Below, piece after piece: positions 29,243-38,154 of a stretch of 64,000 bases of DNA. Each line of letters opens with the position of its first letter. Within the stretch, counting starts at the first letter, position 1. The position numbers were made by a program, and so were the translations under genes. This stretch comes from Gordonia hongkongensis. GTDB taxonomy: Bacteria; Actinomycetota; Actinomycetes; Mycobacteriales; Mycobacteriaceae. Below the pieces are notes generated by a model. That model was not told the origin of the DNA and did not search any database. It saw nothing but the letters and a program-made list of their open reading frames with translations. The DNA lies in the NCBI RefSeq assembly GCF_023078355.1, contig NZ_CP095552.1, forward strand, positions 3,286,001 through 3,350,000, in the 5' to 3' direction.

Positions 29243-31168
29243 CTACCGCGCGGTCAGGGTCAGCCGCGGCGTCGGCGCGGACAGCGGCACCTGGGCGCGC
29301 TGGAGCATCCACGACGTGATGGTGGAGAACAGCGGAGCCGCCGACTGACCGCCCGACCCGTCGGAACTGCGCCGTGGGTTGTCGAGCATGATCCCGACGA
29401 CGTAGCGCGGGTTGTCGGCCGGGGCGATGCCCGCGAACGTGATGTTGTACCGCGAGTTCGAGTAGCACCCACAGGATGGATCGACCTGCTGCGCGGTGCC
29501 GGTCTTGCCGCTCACCTGGTAGCCGTCGACGGCCGCCTTGGTCCCGGTGCCCTGTTGCTCGCCGGTCGGGTCGTCCTGCACCACCGACCGGAACATGTCC
29601 CGGACGGTGCGAGCGGTGGACTCGCTCACCACTCGGACGGGTTGGGGCCGCGCCCGGTCGTCGGGCGCCGACCCGTCCCGCTGTTCCGACGCCAGGATGC
29701 GCGGCGGAATGCGCAAGCCGTCGTTGGCGATCGCCTGATACATCGCGGTCATCTGCAGCAGCGACATCGAAAGGCCCTGTCCGATGGGCAGGTTGGCGAA
29801 CGAGCCACCGGACCACTGACTCAGGGCGGGAACCTCTCCCGCGCTCTCCGCGGGCAGGCCGACCCCGGTTCGCTGACCGAGACCGAATTTCTTGACCATG
29901 TCGGCGAAGCGCTCCTCGCCGATCCGCTGCGCGAGCATCAGGGTGCCGACGTTCGACGACTTACCGAAGATGCCGGTGGTCGTGTACGGCTCGACCCCGT
30001 GCTCCCAGGCGTCGCGCACCGTCACCCCTGCCATCCGGATGCTGCCCGGAACACGGTGCACCGTCTCGGGCCGGGTGATGCCGTATTCGACGGCGGCCGC
30101 GGCGGCGATGAGCTTGTTGACCGACCCCGGCTCGAACGGCGAGGTGACGGCGGGGTTGCCCAGCTCGGCATCGGGCTGATCGGACAACGGGATGGATGCG
30201 TTGAACGTCCCGTCGTTCGCCATCGCCAGCACCTCACCGGTCTTGGCATCGAGCACCACGGCCGACGCGCCCTGCGCACCCGATGCCTGCTTGGCCTTCA
30301 TGACCTGGCTCTGGACGAACCACTGGATGTCGGAGTCGAGGGTGAGGCGCACCGTCGCCCCGTTGAGAGCCGGGTGCACGTTGCGCATGCTGCCGGGGAT
30401 GACGGCCCCGTCCGATCCCCGGTCGTAGGTCCGCGAGCCGTCCGTCCCGGACAGGATCGAGTCCAGCGACGCCTCGAGCCCGATGAGTCCATTGCCGTCG
30501 TAGTTCACGTCGCCGACCACGTTCGCCGCCAGCGACCCACCCGGGTACAGGCGGATGCTCTGCGGGTCGGCACCGACCTCCGGGAAGTCCTCGGTGATCC
30601 GGGACGCGACGTCGGGGCTCACGGACCGCGCGAGGTACACGAAAGTGTCCTCGCCGGTGACCTTCTCGAGGAGATCCTCCTCGCTGATCGAACCACCGAG
30701 GGCCACCGACACCCCCTTCGCGATCTCCTCGAGCCTGGTCTCGACGTCGGGAAGCGCGGGGTTCTTGCGGTGCTCTTCCTCGATCGTCTTGCGAACGGCC
30801 TTGGGCAGGAACGTCAACGACCGCGCTTCGTCGGTGTAGGCCAGCGGGCGCCCGTTGCGGTCGAGGATCGCACCGCGCTTGGCGGTGAGGACCTGCGTGT
30901 ACTCGCGCTGCTGTGCGGCCTCGGCAGAGATCGAACTCGCCTGCACCGTGTGGACGACGATCATCTTGACCGCGACGGCGAGAACGACCAGCAGGACAAC
31001 CACGCCGGCCGCGCGCGCACGGAAGACGAAACCCTGCGGCCCACGGCCGTTCCGCCCGCCGGGCCCCTTCCGATCCGATCCTCCCGACCCCGCTCCGGGT
31101 CCACGCCCGGGCCGGCGTCCCGGACGCGACGGGCCGGCGCCGAGCCGCTCGAAGGTCGCACCTGTCAT
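29243..31168 (-). CDS. pbpB: Septal transpeptidase PbpB (FtsI, class B PBP)
   Basis: Crosslinks septal peptidoglycan with FtsW. 641 residues. A Gly/Arg/Pro-rich cytoplasmic tail leads to one membrane helix at ~53-73, a dimerisation domain starting RGAILDRNG, and a transpeptidase domain with FEPGSVNK (catalytic Ser, SxxK), SSN and SGKTGT. A TTG 9 bp upstream is also in frame; ATG at 31168 is preferred. A Cys-Gly-Cys in QVDPSCGCYSN follows the KTG motif. Confidence 0.96.
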   Translation of the reverse strand: MTGATFERLGAGPSRPGRRPGRGPGAGSGGSDRKGPGGRNGRGPQGFVFRARAAGVVVLLVVLAVAVKMIVVHTVQASSISAEAAQQREYTQVLTAKRGAILDRNGRPLAYTDEARSLTFLPKAVRKTIEEEHRKNPALPDVETRLEEIAKGVSVALGGSISEEDLLEKVTGEDTFVYLARSVSPDVASRITEDFPEVGADPQSIRLYPGGSLAANVVGDVNYDGNGLIGLEASLDSILSGTDGSRTYDRGSDGAVIPGSMRNVHPALNGATVRLTLDSDIQWFVQSQVMKAKQASGAQGASAVVLDAKTGEVLAMANDGTFNASIPLSDQPDAELGNPAVTSPFEPGSVNKLIAAAAAVEYGITRPETVHRVPGSIRMAGVTVRDAWEHGVEPYTTTGIFGKSSNVGTLMLAQRIGEERFADMVKKFGLGQRTGVGLPAESAGEVPALSQWSGGSFANLPIGQGLSMSLLQMTAMYQAIANDGLRIPPRILASEQRDGSAPDDRARPQPVRVVSESTARTVRDMFRSVVQDDPTGEQQGTGTKAAVDGYQVSGKTGTAQQVDPSCGCYSNSRYNITFAGIAPADNPRYVVGIMLDNPRRSSDGSGGQSAAPLFSTITSWMLQRAQVPLSAPTPRLTLTAR

Positions 31169-31277
31169 GGTCGTCAATTGTTCACCGCTTCAACGTGGTT
31201 ACCCCGGATTTGACCCCGGCGGGTTGGAGATGGCGCCGGAGATCCAGCGCACTTCGGAAGCGCGGATCGGGGCGAAC

Positions 31278-32144
31278 TCACGGGGTGGGCACCACATTCG
31301 GCGCCGGAGTCGGGGCCGACGGCGCGGCCGGGGGCACGGCACCGGCCCCGGAGGGAGCCGGACTCGCCCCGGACGGGAGCGGATTCGCGCCGGGCGGTGC
31401 GGTCTGCGACGGAGACGGTCCGCCGGCCGCCGGGTCGCCGGATGCCGGTTGCGACGATGTGGGTTGCGACGGTGCGGGTTGCGGTGTGGACGTCCCGCCC
31501 GCCTCGGGTCCCGCGGAACCCGATCCGCCGCCCAGCCCGATCGAGTCGTCGACCTCGCTCGGGTCGATCGATTCCGCGGGATCCGGTGCGGTATCGGGAT
31601 TCAGGCTCCCCATCGGACGCCCGGACGCGGGCTCCGGCTTGCCCACCACGCGCGGGCGTCGCGGGTCGTCGACGATCATCCGAGCGGGGTTGTCGGCGGG
31701 GATCATGCCGAGACGTGCTGCCTTGTCCGACAATTCAGGCGCCGAGTTGCCCGATTCGTACGTGCGCTTGAGCGCGTCGCGCTGATCGATGAGGGACTGG
31801 TTCTGCGTCCGCTCGATTCCCAGCTTGTAGGAATCCTGCGCCGCCTTGGTCGACAACCACAGACTGAGACCGAGTCCGAGGACGAGCAACGCGATCACCG
31901 GCACGACAAACGGGGTGTGCTGCAGTCGCTCTCGCAGGGACACCCCGGTCATGGACAGTCTGCCGCCGGTACGACGCGGCGGCGTGGCACGACCCGCCGC
32001 GGAGCGTCGGTGTCGACGGTCGAGTGCCCGCTGGGCGGCCCTCGATCGCGTCGCACGTTCGGACTCGATGCGGGTTCGGCGTGACCGTCGCGAATCGCGC
32101 TCGTCCCCGGCGGACCGCGACGGGGCCTCGTGCAGGATGGTCAT
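31278..32144 (-). CDS. ftsL: FtsL-like divisome protein with long Pro/Ser/Ala-rich tail
   Basis: 288 residues in the slot between rsmH and pbpB (Rv2164c position). A strongly basic cytoplasmic region (~1-72) leads to one membrane helix at ~79-97 (FVVPVIALLVLGLGLSLWL), a short coiled coil with QNQSLIDQRDALKRTYE, and the LGMIPADNPARMIV stretch typical of FtsL/LytR-type divisome partners. The last ~130 residues are low-complexity Pro/Ser/Ala/Gly. It starts 2 bp after the rsmH stop. Confidence 0.85.
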   Translation of the reverse strand: MTILHEAPSRSAGDERDSRRSRRTRIESERATRSRAAQRALDRRHRRSAAGRATPPRRTGGRLSMTGVSLRERLQHTPFVVPVIALLVLGLGLSLWLSTKAAQDSYKLGIERTQNQSLIDQRDALKRTYESGNSAPELSDKAARLGMIPADNPARMIVDDPRRPRVVGKPEPASGRPMGSLNPDTAPDPAESIDPSEVDDSIGLGGGSGSAGPEAGGTSTPQPAPSQPTSSQPASGDPAAGGPSPSQTAPPGANPLPSGASPAPSGAGAVPPAAPSAPTPAPNVVPTP

Positions 32145-32146
32145 GC

Positions 32147-33322
32147 TCAGCCCTTCTTCTCGACTCGTTCGATCGCGCGGACACGCACCGGCGCCGAGCG
32201 CGGGTTGGCGGCCAGTTCGTTCTCGTCCGGACGTTCGGCGCCCCGTGTGACGAGACGGAACTCCGGTGCCGTGCCGGGCAACTCGACCGGGAGGCCGGGA
32301 GGCGAGGTGGACGATGTGCGCGTCGCGAACTCGCGCTTGACGATCCGATCCTCGAGAGACTGGTAACTCATCACGGCGATCCGTCCGTCCACGGCGAGCG
32401 CTTCCAGCGCGGCCGGCAGAGCCTCACGCAGGACATCCAATTCGTGGTTGACCTCGATGCGCAGCGCCTGGAACGTCCGCTTCGCCGGGTGCCCGCCGGT
32501 CCGCCTGGTGGCGGCCGGGATGGCGTCGTAGAGGAGTTCGACGAGACGCGCGCTGGTCGTGAAGGGCTCCTTTTCCCGCTCCCGCAGGACCGCCGAGGCG
32601 ATCCGGCCGGCGAAGCGCTCCTCCCCGTAATCGGAGAGCACACGGGCCAATTCGCCGTGCGAGTACGTGTTGAGCACGTCGGCGGCGGTGAGCGGGTCGT
32701 CGGCGTTCATGCGCATGTCGAGCGGCGCATCCACCGCATAGGCGAAACCGCGTCCGGCCTGGTCCAGCTGCATCGACGACACCCCGAGATCGAACAGTGC
32801 GGCATCGATGACCGACTCCCCCGCTGCGTCCATCACGTCGCGGATCTCGTGAAAGGTGGCCTGGTGCAGCGAGATCCGGTCGGAGTACGACGTCAGGCGC
32901 TCGCGGGCGATCTCCAGTGCCGAGGCGTCCCGATCGATGCCGACCACGCGGACGTTCGGGAACGACTCGAGAACCAGTTGACTGTGCCCGCCCGCGCCGA
33001 GCGTGGCGTCGAGGAAGACGCGCGGATCGTCGGAATCCAGTGCGGGGGTCAGCAGTTCGACGATGCGCGCACCCATGACGGGGATGTGACCGAACTCGCC
33101 GGACCGACGCGGTTTGTCCTCGGCATCGACCATGATGAAGACCCCCATCGGCATGTATGCGGTATCGGCGGTGGGCGGATGCCTCGGGTCGGCGAGAGCA
33201 GGCGGTCGGATGGAGCGGGGTCCCGACCCGATCACGCACCTGGCGTTGGGGAAGTACGCCAGGGTCGCCACCGGGCCGGGGCCTCGTGCCACCCGAAGCC
33301 GCTGGGCACCGAACTCGCCCAT
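32147..33322 (-). CDS. rsmH: 16S rRNA (cytosine-1402-N4)-methyltransferase RsmH (MraW)
   Basis: SAM-dependent methylation of 16S rRNA C1402. 391 residues. [12 protein letters not shown] is SAM motif [18 protein letters not shown] is the RsmH signature, and [13 protein letters not shown] is also present. I chose the upstream ATG at 33322 because the N-terminal [12 protein letters not shown] is conserved in the M. tuberculosis protein; later Met codons would lose it. It is in the dcw cluster immediately after mraZ. Confidence 0.95.
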   Translation of the reverse strand: MGEFGAQRLRVARGPGPVATLAYFPNARCVIGSGPRSIRPPALADPRHPPTADTAYMPMGVFIMVDAEDKPRRSGEFGHIPVMGARIVELLTPALDSDDPRVFLDATLGAGGHSQLVLESFPNVRVVGIDRDASALEIARERLTSYSDRISLHQATFHEIRDVMDAAGESVIDAALFDLGVSSMQLDQAGRGFAYAVDAPLDMRMNADDPLTAADVLNTYSHGELARVLSDYGEERFAGRIASAVLREREKEPFTTSARLVELLYDAIPAATRRTGGHPAKRTFQALRIEVNHELDVLREALPAALEALAVDGRIAVMSYQSLEDRIVKREFATRTSSTSPPGLPVELPGTAPEFRLVTRGAERPDENELAANPRSAPVRVRAIERVEKKG

Positions 33323-33406
33323 CGGTTGCTGTCTCTTCGGTCGGTTTCTGGTCGGTTGCTGTCGTTGGTGTTGCTGTCTCGGCGGTGTGGCGGGCCGGTC
33401 CTCCGG

Positions 33407-33847
33407 CTACAGCACCGCGTTCAGCGCGGCGGAGTTGGCGGCCGAGAAGTTCTCCTCGTGCCGCGTCTGGTACTCGTTCCATGCGGCCGAGTCCCAGATC
33501 TCGAGGTGATCGAAGCTGCCGAACACCACGCACTCCTTGGACAACCCCGCGTACACGCGATGGTCGCCGGACAGGCTGATCCTGCCCTGACCGTCCGGTC
33601 GCTGCTCTTCCGAACCGGCGAAGAACGTCCGCTGGAACGCGCGCAGATCAGGGTCGTTCCGAGACGCCTCGACGATCCGAGCGGCTATCGCGTCGAACTC
33701 TTCGGTCCGGTACACGGACAAGCTGTGATCTTGGCCTTTGGTGACCACTACCCCTCCTGCCAGTGCATCGCGGAACTTGGCGGGCAACGTGAGCCGCCCT
33801 TTGTCGTCCAATTTGGGCGTGTAGGTACCGACGAATCGCACGGACAC
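33407..33847 (-). CDS. mraZ: Transcriptional regulator MraZ
   Basis: AbrB-like ring-forming DNA-binding protein that regulates the dcw cluster. 146 residues. It has two double-psi units: [20 protein letters not shown], and [21 protein letters not shown] at 33847 has AGGAGG 7 nt upstream. A conserved-looking array of TGG-type repeats lies about 65-90 bp upstream. Confidence 0.95.
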   Translation of the reverse strand: MSVRFVGTYTPKLDDKGRLTLPAKFRDALAGGVVVTKGQDHSLSVYRTEEFDAIAARIVEASRNDPDLRAFQRTFFAGSEEQRPDGQGRISLSGDHRVYAGLSKECVVFGSFDHLEIWDSAAWNEYQTRHEENFSAANSAALNAVL

Positions 33848-33908
33848 GTCGACACCTCCTGCCCACCGGGTTCCGCGTCGTATCTCGCCTCACCCAGTGC
33901 TGCCACAG

Positions 33909-33940
33909 TACCCCACTTTCCACCACTTTCCACCCCCACC
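33909..33940 (-). promoter_or_regulatory. MraZ-box-like direct repeats upstream of mraZ
   Basis: On the minus strand GGTGGAAAGT repeats twice in tandem with a 10-bp period and is followed by GGGGTACTGT, so TGG elements recur once per helical turn. MraZ boxes in other bacteria are TGGGN units at 10-bp spacing, so this is a strong candidate for the autoregulatory site. Confidence 0.7.
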
Positions 33941-34107
33941 GCCCCCGCATTCACCCACTGACAGCAAATTCCCAGTTCAGGGAGCTCAAGTTGACAATGA
34001 ACGCGCGTGTCCCCGGCGCGTCACGGGCCGAAAGAAGCGCATCAAGCGTGTGACCAGAGACACCGATGAGGTTCGAGAGGCGGGAAATCCAGGCATAGAT
34101 CCTCGAG

Positions 34108-34172
34108 TGGGGCAAAGTGGGGCGTCCCGGTGGGGAGAAGTGGGGATCGCCGGTGGGGAGAAGTGGGGATGC
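34108..34172 (+). promoter_or_regulatory. Three pairs of TGGGG elements at 10-bp spacing (possible distal MraZ sites)
   Basis: TGGGG occurs on the plus strand at 34108/34118, 34131/34141 and 34154/34164, each pair 10 bp apart and the pairs 23 bp apart. Positions 34127-34149 and 34150-34172 are an almost exact direct repeat. They lie 260-325 bp upstream of mraZ in the opposite orientation to its proximal box. The rest of 33941-34293 shows no gene. Confidence 0.5.
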
Positions 34173-34293
34173 CGGCAAAGAAGAGCGAGGACCGTCGACT
34201 GGGCGTCCGATCCCGTCGATCGTGCGCCCGAATCCGTCGGCCGTGCGCCCGAACCCGTTCAGCGTGCTCTGGAGAGCGATCGAGGACATGAAA

Positions 34294-34321
34294 GAGCCGC
34301 GTGCCCGAAGGCACGCGGCTC
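34294..34321 (-). terminator. Terminator of the DUF3040 gene
   Basis: A perfect 12-bp stem (34294-34305 with 34310-34321) with a CGAA loop, read on the minus strand as a UUCG tetraloop followed by CTTTC. It lies 64 bp beyond the DUF3040 stop and insulates mraZ from upstream transcription. Confidence 0.85.
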
Positions 34322-34385
34322 AGTCGTATGCGAAGTTGCGGGAGTCGGTCAGCCGATCGACGAACGCGGAGTCGGGATCAGCGGA

Positions 34386-34787
34386 TCACTCCTGCTCGAA
34401 CCGGCGATTGAATCGCTCCTCCATGCGCTCCGACAGCTTGCGCTTGGCGCCGGACGACCCCGGTTGCTTCTTGCCGGACCTGGTCGACGACGAGCCCGCC
34501 TCGGCGGTGTTGTTGTCTCCCCAGAGAGCGAAGAGGCCGGCCCCGAACATCACCAGGAAGCCCAGGAGGCTCACGATCGGGAATCCGCCGATGTTGATGT
34601 TGACGATGAGTCCGCCGACCAGCATCACCAGGCCGACGACGAAGACCGCTGCCGCCTGCAGGCGACGACGACCGCTCGACTTCCCAAGGCGCCGACGCTT
34701 GACACTGGACGCAAACTTGGGGTCTTCCGCGTACAGCGCGCTCTCGATCTGTTCGAGCATGCGTTGCTCGTGCTCCGAAAGTGGCAC
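34386..34787 (-). CDS. DUF3040 small membrane protein
   Basis: 133 residues, ortholog position of Rv2169c. It begins MPLSEHEQRMLEQIE with ALYAEDPKFASS, the DUF3040 signature, followed by two membrane helices at ~46-66 and ~70-90 and a basic tail. The function is unknown. Its constant place beside mraZ in Mycobacteriales hints at a role in envelope growth. Confidence 0.88.
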   Translation of the reverse strand: MPLSEHEQRMLEQIESALYAEDPKFASSVKRRRLGKSSGRRRLQAAAVFVVGLVMLVGGLIVNINIGGFPIVSLLGFLVMFGAGLFALWGDNNTAEAGSSSTRSGKKQPGSSGAKRKLSERMEERFNRRFEQE

Positions 34788-34953
34788 CGACCCTCCTTCT
34801 CACTGATCCGTGACGCCGACGAAGGTCACCCGCGACCGGAAAGGCGTCTGCGCCTATATCGTCCCATGATACGAGGTGAAATCGACCGCGACCACCATTA
34901 CTCGCTGTTGCCGACGACCGGGCGGTGCCAGAAACCGCAAAGTGTGGCCGGAT

Positions 34954-35427
34954 TCACGCCGTCGCGCCGATCTGCGGCGCTTCGGCACCGAGTTTTCCTT
35001 GCTCGTAGGCGATGACCATCGTCTCGACCCGACGCAGGAAGTCGAGGACGAGCAGCCGCATGCCGGCGACGCTGTCGGGGTCGATCGTGCGGATGATCCC
35101 GGACTCGATCTTCATCCGAACCGGCGACAGCGCGGCGAACCGGGCGGCGATCGGCGCCAGCTCGGGGGCGACCACACCGATGCGGGTCCAGGCGTTCGAC
35201 GTCCTGCGCCGCACGGTCCCGACCGGTTCGTGCACGGCAAGGGCCGCGCCCGAGGCGCGGAGTGCGACGAGGTACAGCTGGCGGAACCGCTCGACGTCGT
35301 CGTCGACGCCGTCGGCATTGTCGAAGAGCACGTGTGCGCGCTCGAGGAGATCGCGCGCTCGACCGACCATCACCGGGTCGACGGGCGCCGCGTGGGTGAG
35401 AGCCGTGGCGCTGCGGTGTCTGGCCAT
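34954..35427 (-). CDS. SAV_6107-family HEPN-domain protein under a LexA box
   Basis: 157 residues. ATG at 35427 has GAGGAGG 5 nt upstream. The helical core (RARDLLERAHVLFDNADGVD, RFRQLYLVALRASGAALA, MRLLVLDFLRRVETMVIAYE) matches the SAV_6107 HEPN family as I know it. I do not see a canonical Rx4-6H catalytic motif, so RNase activity is not assured. A perfect LexA half-site palindrome lies ~108 bp upstream, which suggests SOS induction. It is monocistronic, with DUF3040 following after 166 bp. Confidence 0.75.
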   Translation of the reverse strand: MARHRSATALTHAAPVDPVMVGRARDLLERAHVLFDNADGVDDDVERFRQLYLVALRASGAALAVHEPVGTVRRRTSNAWTRIGVVAPELAPIAARFAALSPVRMKIESGIIRTIDPDSVAGMRLLVLDFLRRVETMVIAYEQGKLGAEAPQIGATA

Positions 35428-35534
35428 GTCGTCCTCCTCGTGCGTATGGGCTGTGTCCGGCGGCAGACGCTTCCCTCGTCCGCCGCCGGACCGTGTCGTC
35501 GGATGAACGCGAACAGCTTGCGGAGGCACATTCA

Positions 35535-35550
35535 TCGAACATCCGTTCGA
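35535..35550. promoter_or_regulatory. Perfect actinobacterial SOS (LexA) box
   Basis: TCGAAC-ATCC-GTTCGA exactly matches the TCGAAC(N4)GTTCGA consensus. On the minus strand TATATT at 35563-35558 would place the transcription start at its edge, so LexA binding should block the HEPN gene. The divergent GNAT gene starts 243 bp away. The remainder of 35428-35792 has no gene. Confidence 0.85.
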
Positions 35551-35792
35551 CACGTTCAATATAGCTATCCCGGCGTCGGCGTTCAAGACATCTGTGACCC
35601 GAAACCCCCGCCGGGGAGTACAACGCCACCACCTGCGGGCCGATTCCTGCCGAGTGTGCATCATCGATAGGACAATTCCCGGAAGTGGCCTGCGACGCGA
35701 TGCCCCCGGCAGAGGGCGGCCCGCCCCAGCGGCAGCCGACCTCGTCCGCAGGTCGACGACGCAGGACGAACGATGCAGAGAACGGAAATCCG

Positions 35793-36467
35793 TTGACCAT
35801 CCGCCTGGTGAGCCTGAGTGGCCAGGACGCCCGGGCCTGGCTCGAGCCGGCCCTGGAGATCTACGTGACCGCGATGAATTATCCGCGCGGTACGGAGATC
35901 CATCGGGCCGGGCTCTGGCGCGAACACATCGCGCGGCCCGGATGGCGTGCGGTGGGCGCGGTCGAGACGGTGACCCCATACGAGGCGCGGACCATGCCGG
36001 CCGCGCGGCGCCGGGTCGGTCCACCGGTCGGCTTCGGACCCGACGACCTGCTCGTCGGCATCGCCTACGGCTACACCGGCGCGACCGGTCAATGGTGGAA
36101 CCAGCAGCTGCGGCTCGGACTCCGCCAGACGGGCCGACCGCCCGAGACGGTCGAGGCGATCGCGCGCGATTACTTCGAGCTCACCGAGCTGCACGTCCAC
36201 CCGACCGCCCAGGGCCGTGGGATCGGACAGGCGCTCCTCGCCCGGCTGCTGGCCGATCGGCCCGAACGCCATGTGCTGCTGTCGACCCCGGAGATCCCCG
36301 CCGAGGACAACCGCGCGTGGTCGTTGTACCGGCGGATGGGTTTCACCGACGTCCTGCGCCACTTCACCTTCACCGGCGATCCGCGTCCGTTCGCGTTCCT
36401 CGGCCGTCCGCTCCCCCTGGAACTGCAACCCCCGGCCGCCGCCCGCCGCGCCGGTACCGGGAGCTGA
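35793..36467 (+). CDS. GNAT-family N-acetyltransferase
   Basis: 224 residues from TTG at 35793 (LTIRLVSL). GTG at 35685 and ATG at 35700 are in frame but add a non-conserved, low-complexity leader. Motif A is LHVHPTAQGRGIGQALLARL with the acetyl-CoA loop QGRGIG, and WSLYRRMGF is motif B. It occupies the Rv2170 position. The substrate is unknown. It is probably co-transcribed with the FAD oxidoreductase that starts 2 bp after its stop. Confidence 0.8.
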   Translation: MTIRLVSLSGQDARAWLEPALEIYVTAMNYPRGTEIHRAGLWREHIARPGWRAVGAVETVTPYEARTMPAARRRVGPPVGFGPDDLLVGIAYGYTGATGQWWNQQLRLGLRQTGRPPETVEAIARDYFELTELHVHPTAQGRGIGQALLARLLADRPERHVLLSTPEIPAEDNRAWSLYRRMGFTDVLRHFTFTGDPRPFAFLGRPLPLELQPPAAARRAGTGS

Positions 36468-36469
36468 CG

Positions 36470-38089
36470 ATGCACGGCACCCGGCGTGACGCCGTCGTCA
36501 TCGGCGCGGGCCACAACGGCCTGATCGCCGCGGCCTACCTGGCACAGGCCGGACGGGATGTCGAGGTACTCGAGCGGGACGACATCCCCGGCGGCGCGGT
36601 CTCCACCGTCGAACGGTTCCCCGGACATCGGGTCGACCGGGGGTCGTCGTCGCATCTGATGATCCGTCACTCCCCCGTTCTCGACGACCTCGACCTCGCC
36701 GCGCACGGCCTGCGCTACGTCGACTGCGATCCGTGGGCGTTCGTCCCGGCCACCGCGACCGCCCCGCCGATCGTCTTCCGCACCGACCTCGACGCGACGT
36801 GCGCTTCCATCGAGAACGCCTGTGGTGCAGCCGATGCCGCCGCATATCGACGCTTCGTGGAGACGTGGACGCCGCGGGCGCGGGCGGTCATGGATGCGTT
36901 CTACCAACCCGCGACGATGGGGAAGTTCGGCCGGGCCTTCGGCGGGCTCGGCGGCACCGCCACCACGGCACGCACGGGGTTGTTCGGCCGGCGCGGCGGC
37001 CGGGTGCTGAACCTGACCGCCGAATTGATGGCCTCCGGCGATTCCCTCCTCGACGAGTATTTCGAGTCCGAACAGCTCAAGGCGGGACTCGCGTGGTTCG
37101 GCGCCCAGTCCGGACCGCCCATGAGCGCACCGGGCACGGCGCCGATGATCGGATTCGCCGCACTCATGCACCGAATCCCGCCCGGACGCGCGATCGGGGG
37201 CAGCGGCGCACTCACCGAGGCCCTCGTGCACCGAATCCACCAGGACGGCGGCCGTGTCTCCTGCGGCGACCCCGCGGTCTCCGTCGCCCGCTGCGGCGAC
37301 CACTGGCGGGTGCTCACCAGCACGGGTCAATCCCGTTGTGCCGCAACAGTCATCCACGCCTGCCACGTGCTCACCACGCTCGACCTCCTCGCCGCCGGCG
37401 GTTTCGACGCGGGCGTCATCGACCGGTGGCGACGCACCATCGTCGTGGGCAGCGGGATCGGGATGGCGGTTCGCCTGGGGACGACCGGCCTGCCCGACTA
37501 CCAGGGGCTGCCCGACGACCTGCCCGAGCACGGCGTCCATTCGGCTCTCGGACTGCTGGTCACCGACCGCGCCCACCTCACCCGAGCCCATGCCGCGGCG
37601 TCGGTGGGCGAGCTCCCGCCGCGCCCGGCTGTGGTCGCGATGAGCTATTCGGCGATCGATCCGACGCTCGCGCCCCCGGGCCGCTCCGTCATCAATCTCT
37701 GGGCACAGTGGCATCCGTACCGGCTGGCCGACGGCGACTGGCCGGCCGCGGCGGACCGCGCCGCGAAGGCCGTCGTCGACGAGGTGGACCGCCACGCGCC
37801 CGGTTTCGCCGAGTCGGTCGCGCATCGGTACGTCCAGACGCCGCGAGATCTGGCCGATGAGCTGGGCCTGATCGGCGGCAACATCATGCATGTCGAGATG
37901 TCCATCGACCAGATGTTCATGTGGCGTCCCACCCCCGACCTCGCCGGACACCGCGTCCCCGGTGCCGACGGCCTGCTCCTCGCCGGAGCGTCGACTCACC
38001 CCGGCGGAGGTGTCACCGGCGCGAGCGGTTACATCGCCGCCCACCTGGCGCTGCGACGCGGGCGTCGGGGTCTCGGCCGTCGGCCCTGA
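36470..38089 (+). CDS. FAD-dependent oxidoreductase of the phytoene desaturase (CrtI-like) family
   Basis: 539 residues. The N-terminal Rossmann motif is VVIGAGHNGLIAAAYLAQAG (~9-28) and the C-terminal FAD-binding block is GLLLAGASTHPGGGVTGASG. It belongs to the broad NAD(P)/FAD family that includes carotenoid desaturases and isomerases. No carotenoid genes flank it, so its substrate is open. ATG at 36470 has GGGAG upstream and sits 2 bp after the GNAT stop. Confidence 0.85.
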   Translation: MHGTRRDAVVIGAGHNGLIAAAYLAQAGRDVEVLERDDIPGGAVSTVERFPGHRVDRGSSSHLMIRHSPVLDDLDLAAHGLRYVDCDPWAFVPATATAPPIVFRTDLDATCASIENACGAADAAAYRRFVETWTPRARAVMDAFYQPATMGKFGRAFGGLGGTATTARTGLFGRRGGRVLNLTAELMASGDSLLDEYFESEQLKAGLAWFGAQSGPPMSAPGTAPMIGFAALMHRIPPGRAIGGSGALTEALVHRIHQDGGRVSCGDPAVSVARCGDHWRVLTSTGQSRCAATVIHACHVLTTLDLLAAGGFDAGVIDRWRRTIVVGSGIGMAVRLGTTGLPDYQGLPDDLPEHGVHSALGLLVTDRAHLTRAHAAASVGELPPRPAVVAMSYSAIDPTLAPPGRSVINLWAQWHPYRLADGDWPAAADRAAKAVVDEVDRHAPGFAESVAHRYVQTPRDLADELGLIGGNIMHVEMSIDQMFMWRPTPDLAGHRVPGADGLLLAGASTHPGGGVTGASGYIAAHLALRRGRRGLGRRP

Positions 38090-38154
38090 CACCGCCGACA
38101 CCCGACGCGGCGCGGTGTGACGGGTGCCCCGCGGTCCGGCCGGGGTCTGGCACG

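Noticed and set aside
33951..34289. 112-codon minus-strand ORF in the mraZ upstream region
   Set aside because: It covers the TGGGG repeat array, has no Shine-Dalgarno and shows no conserved features. The region looks regulatory.
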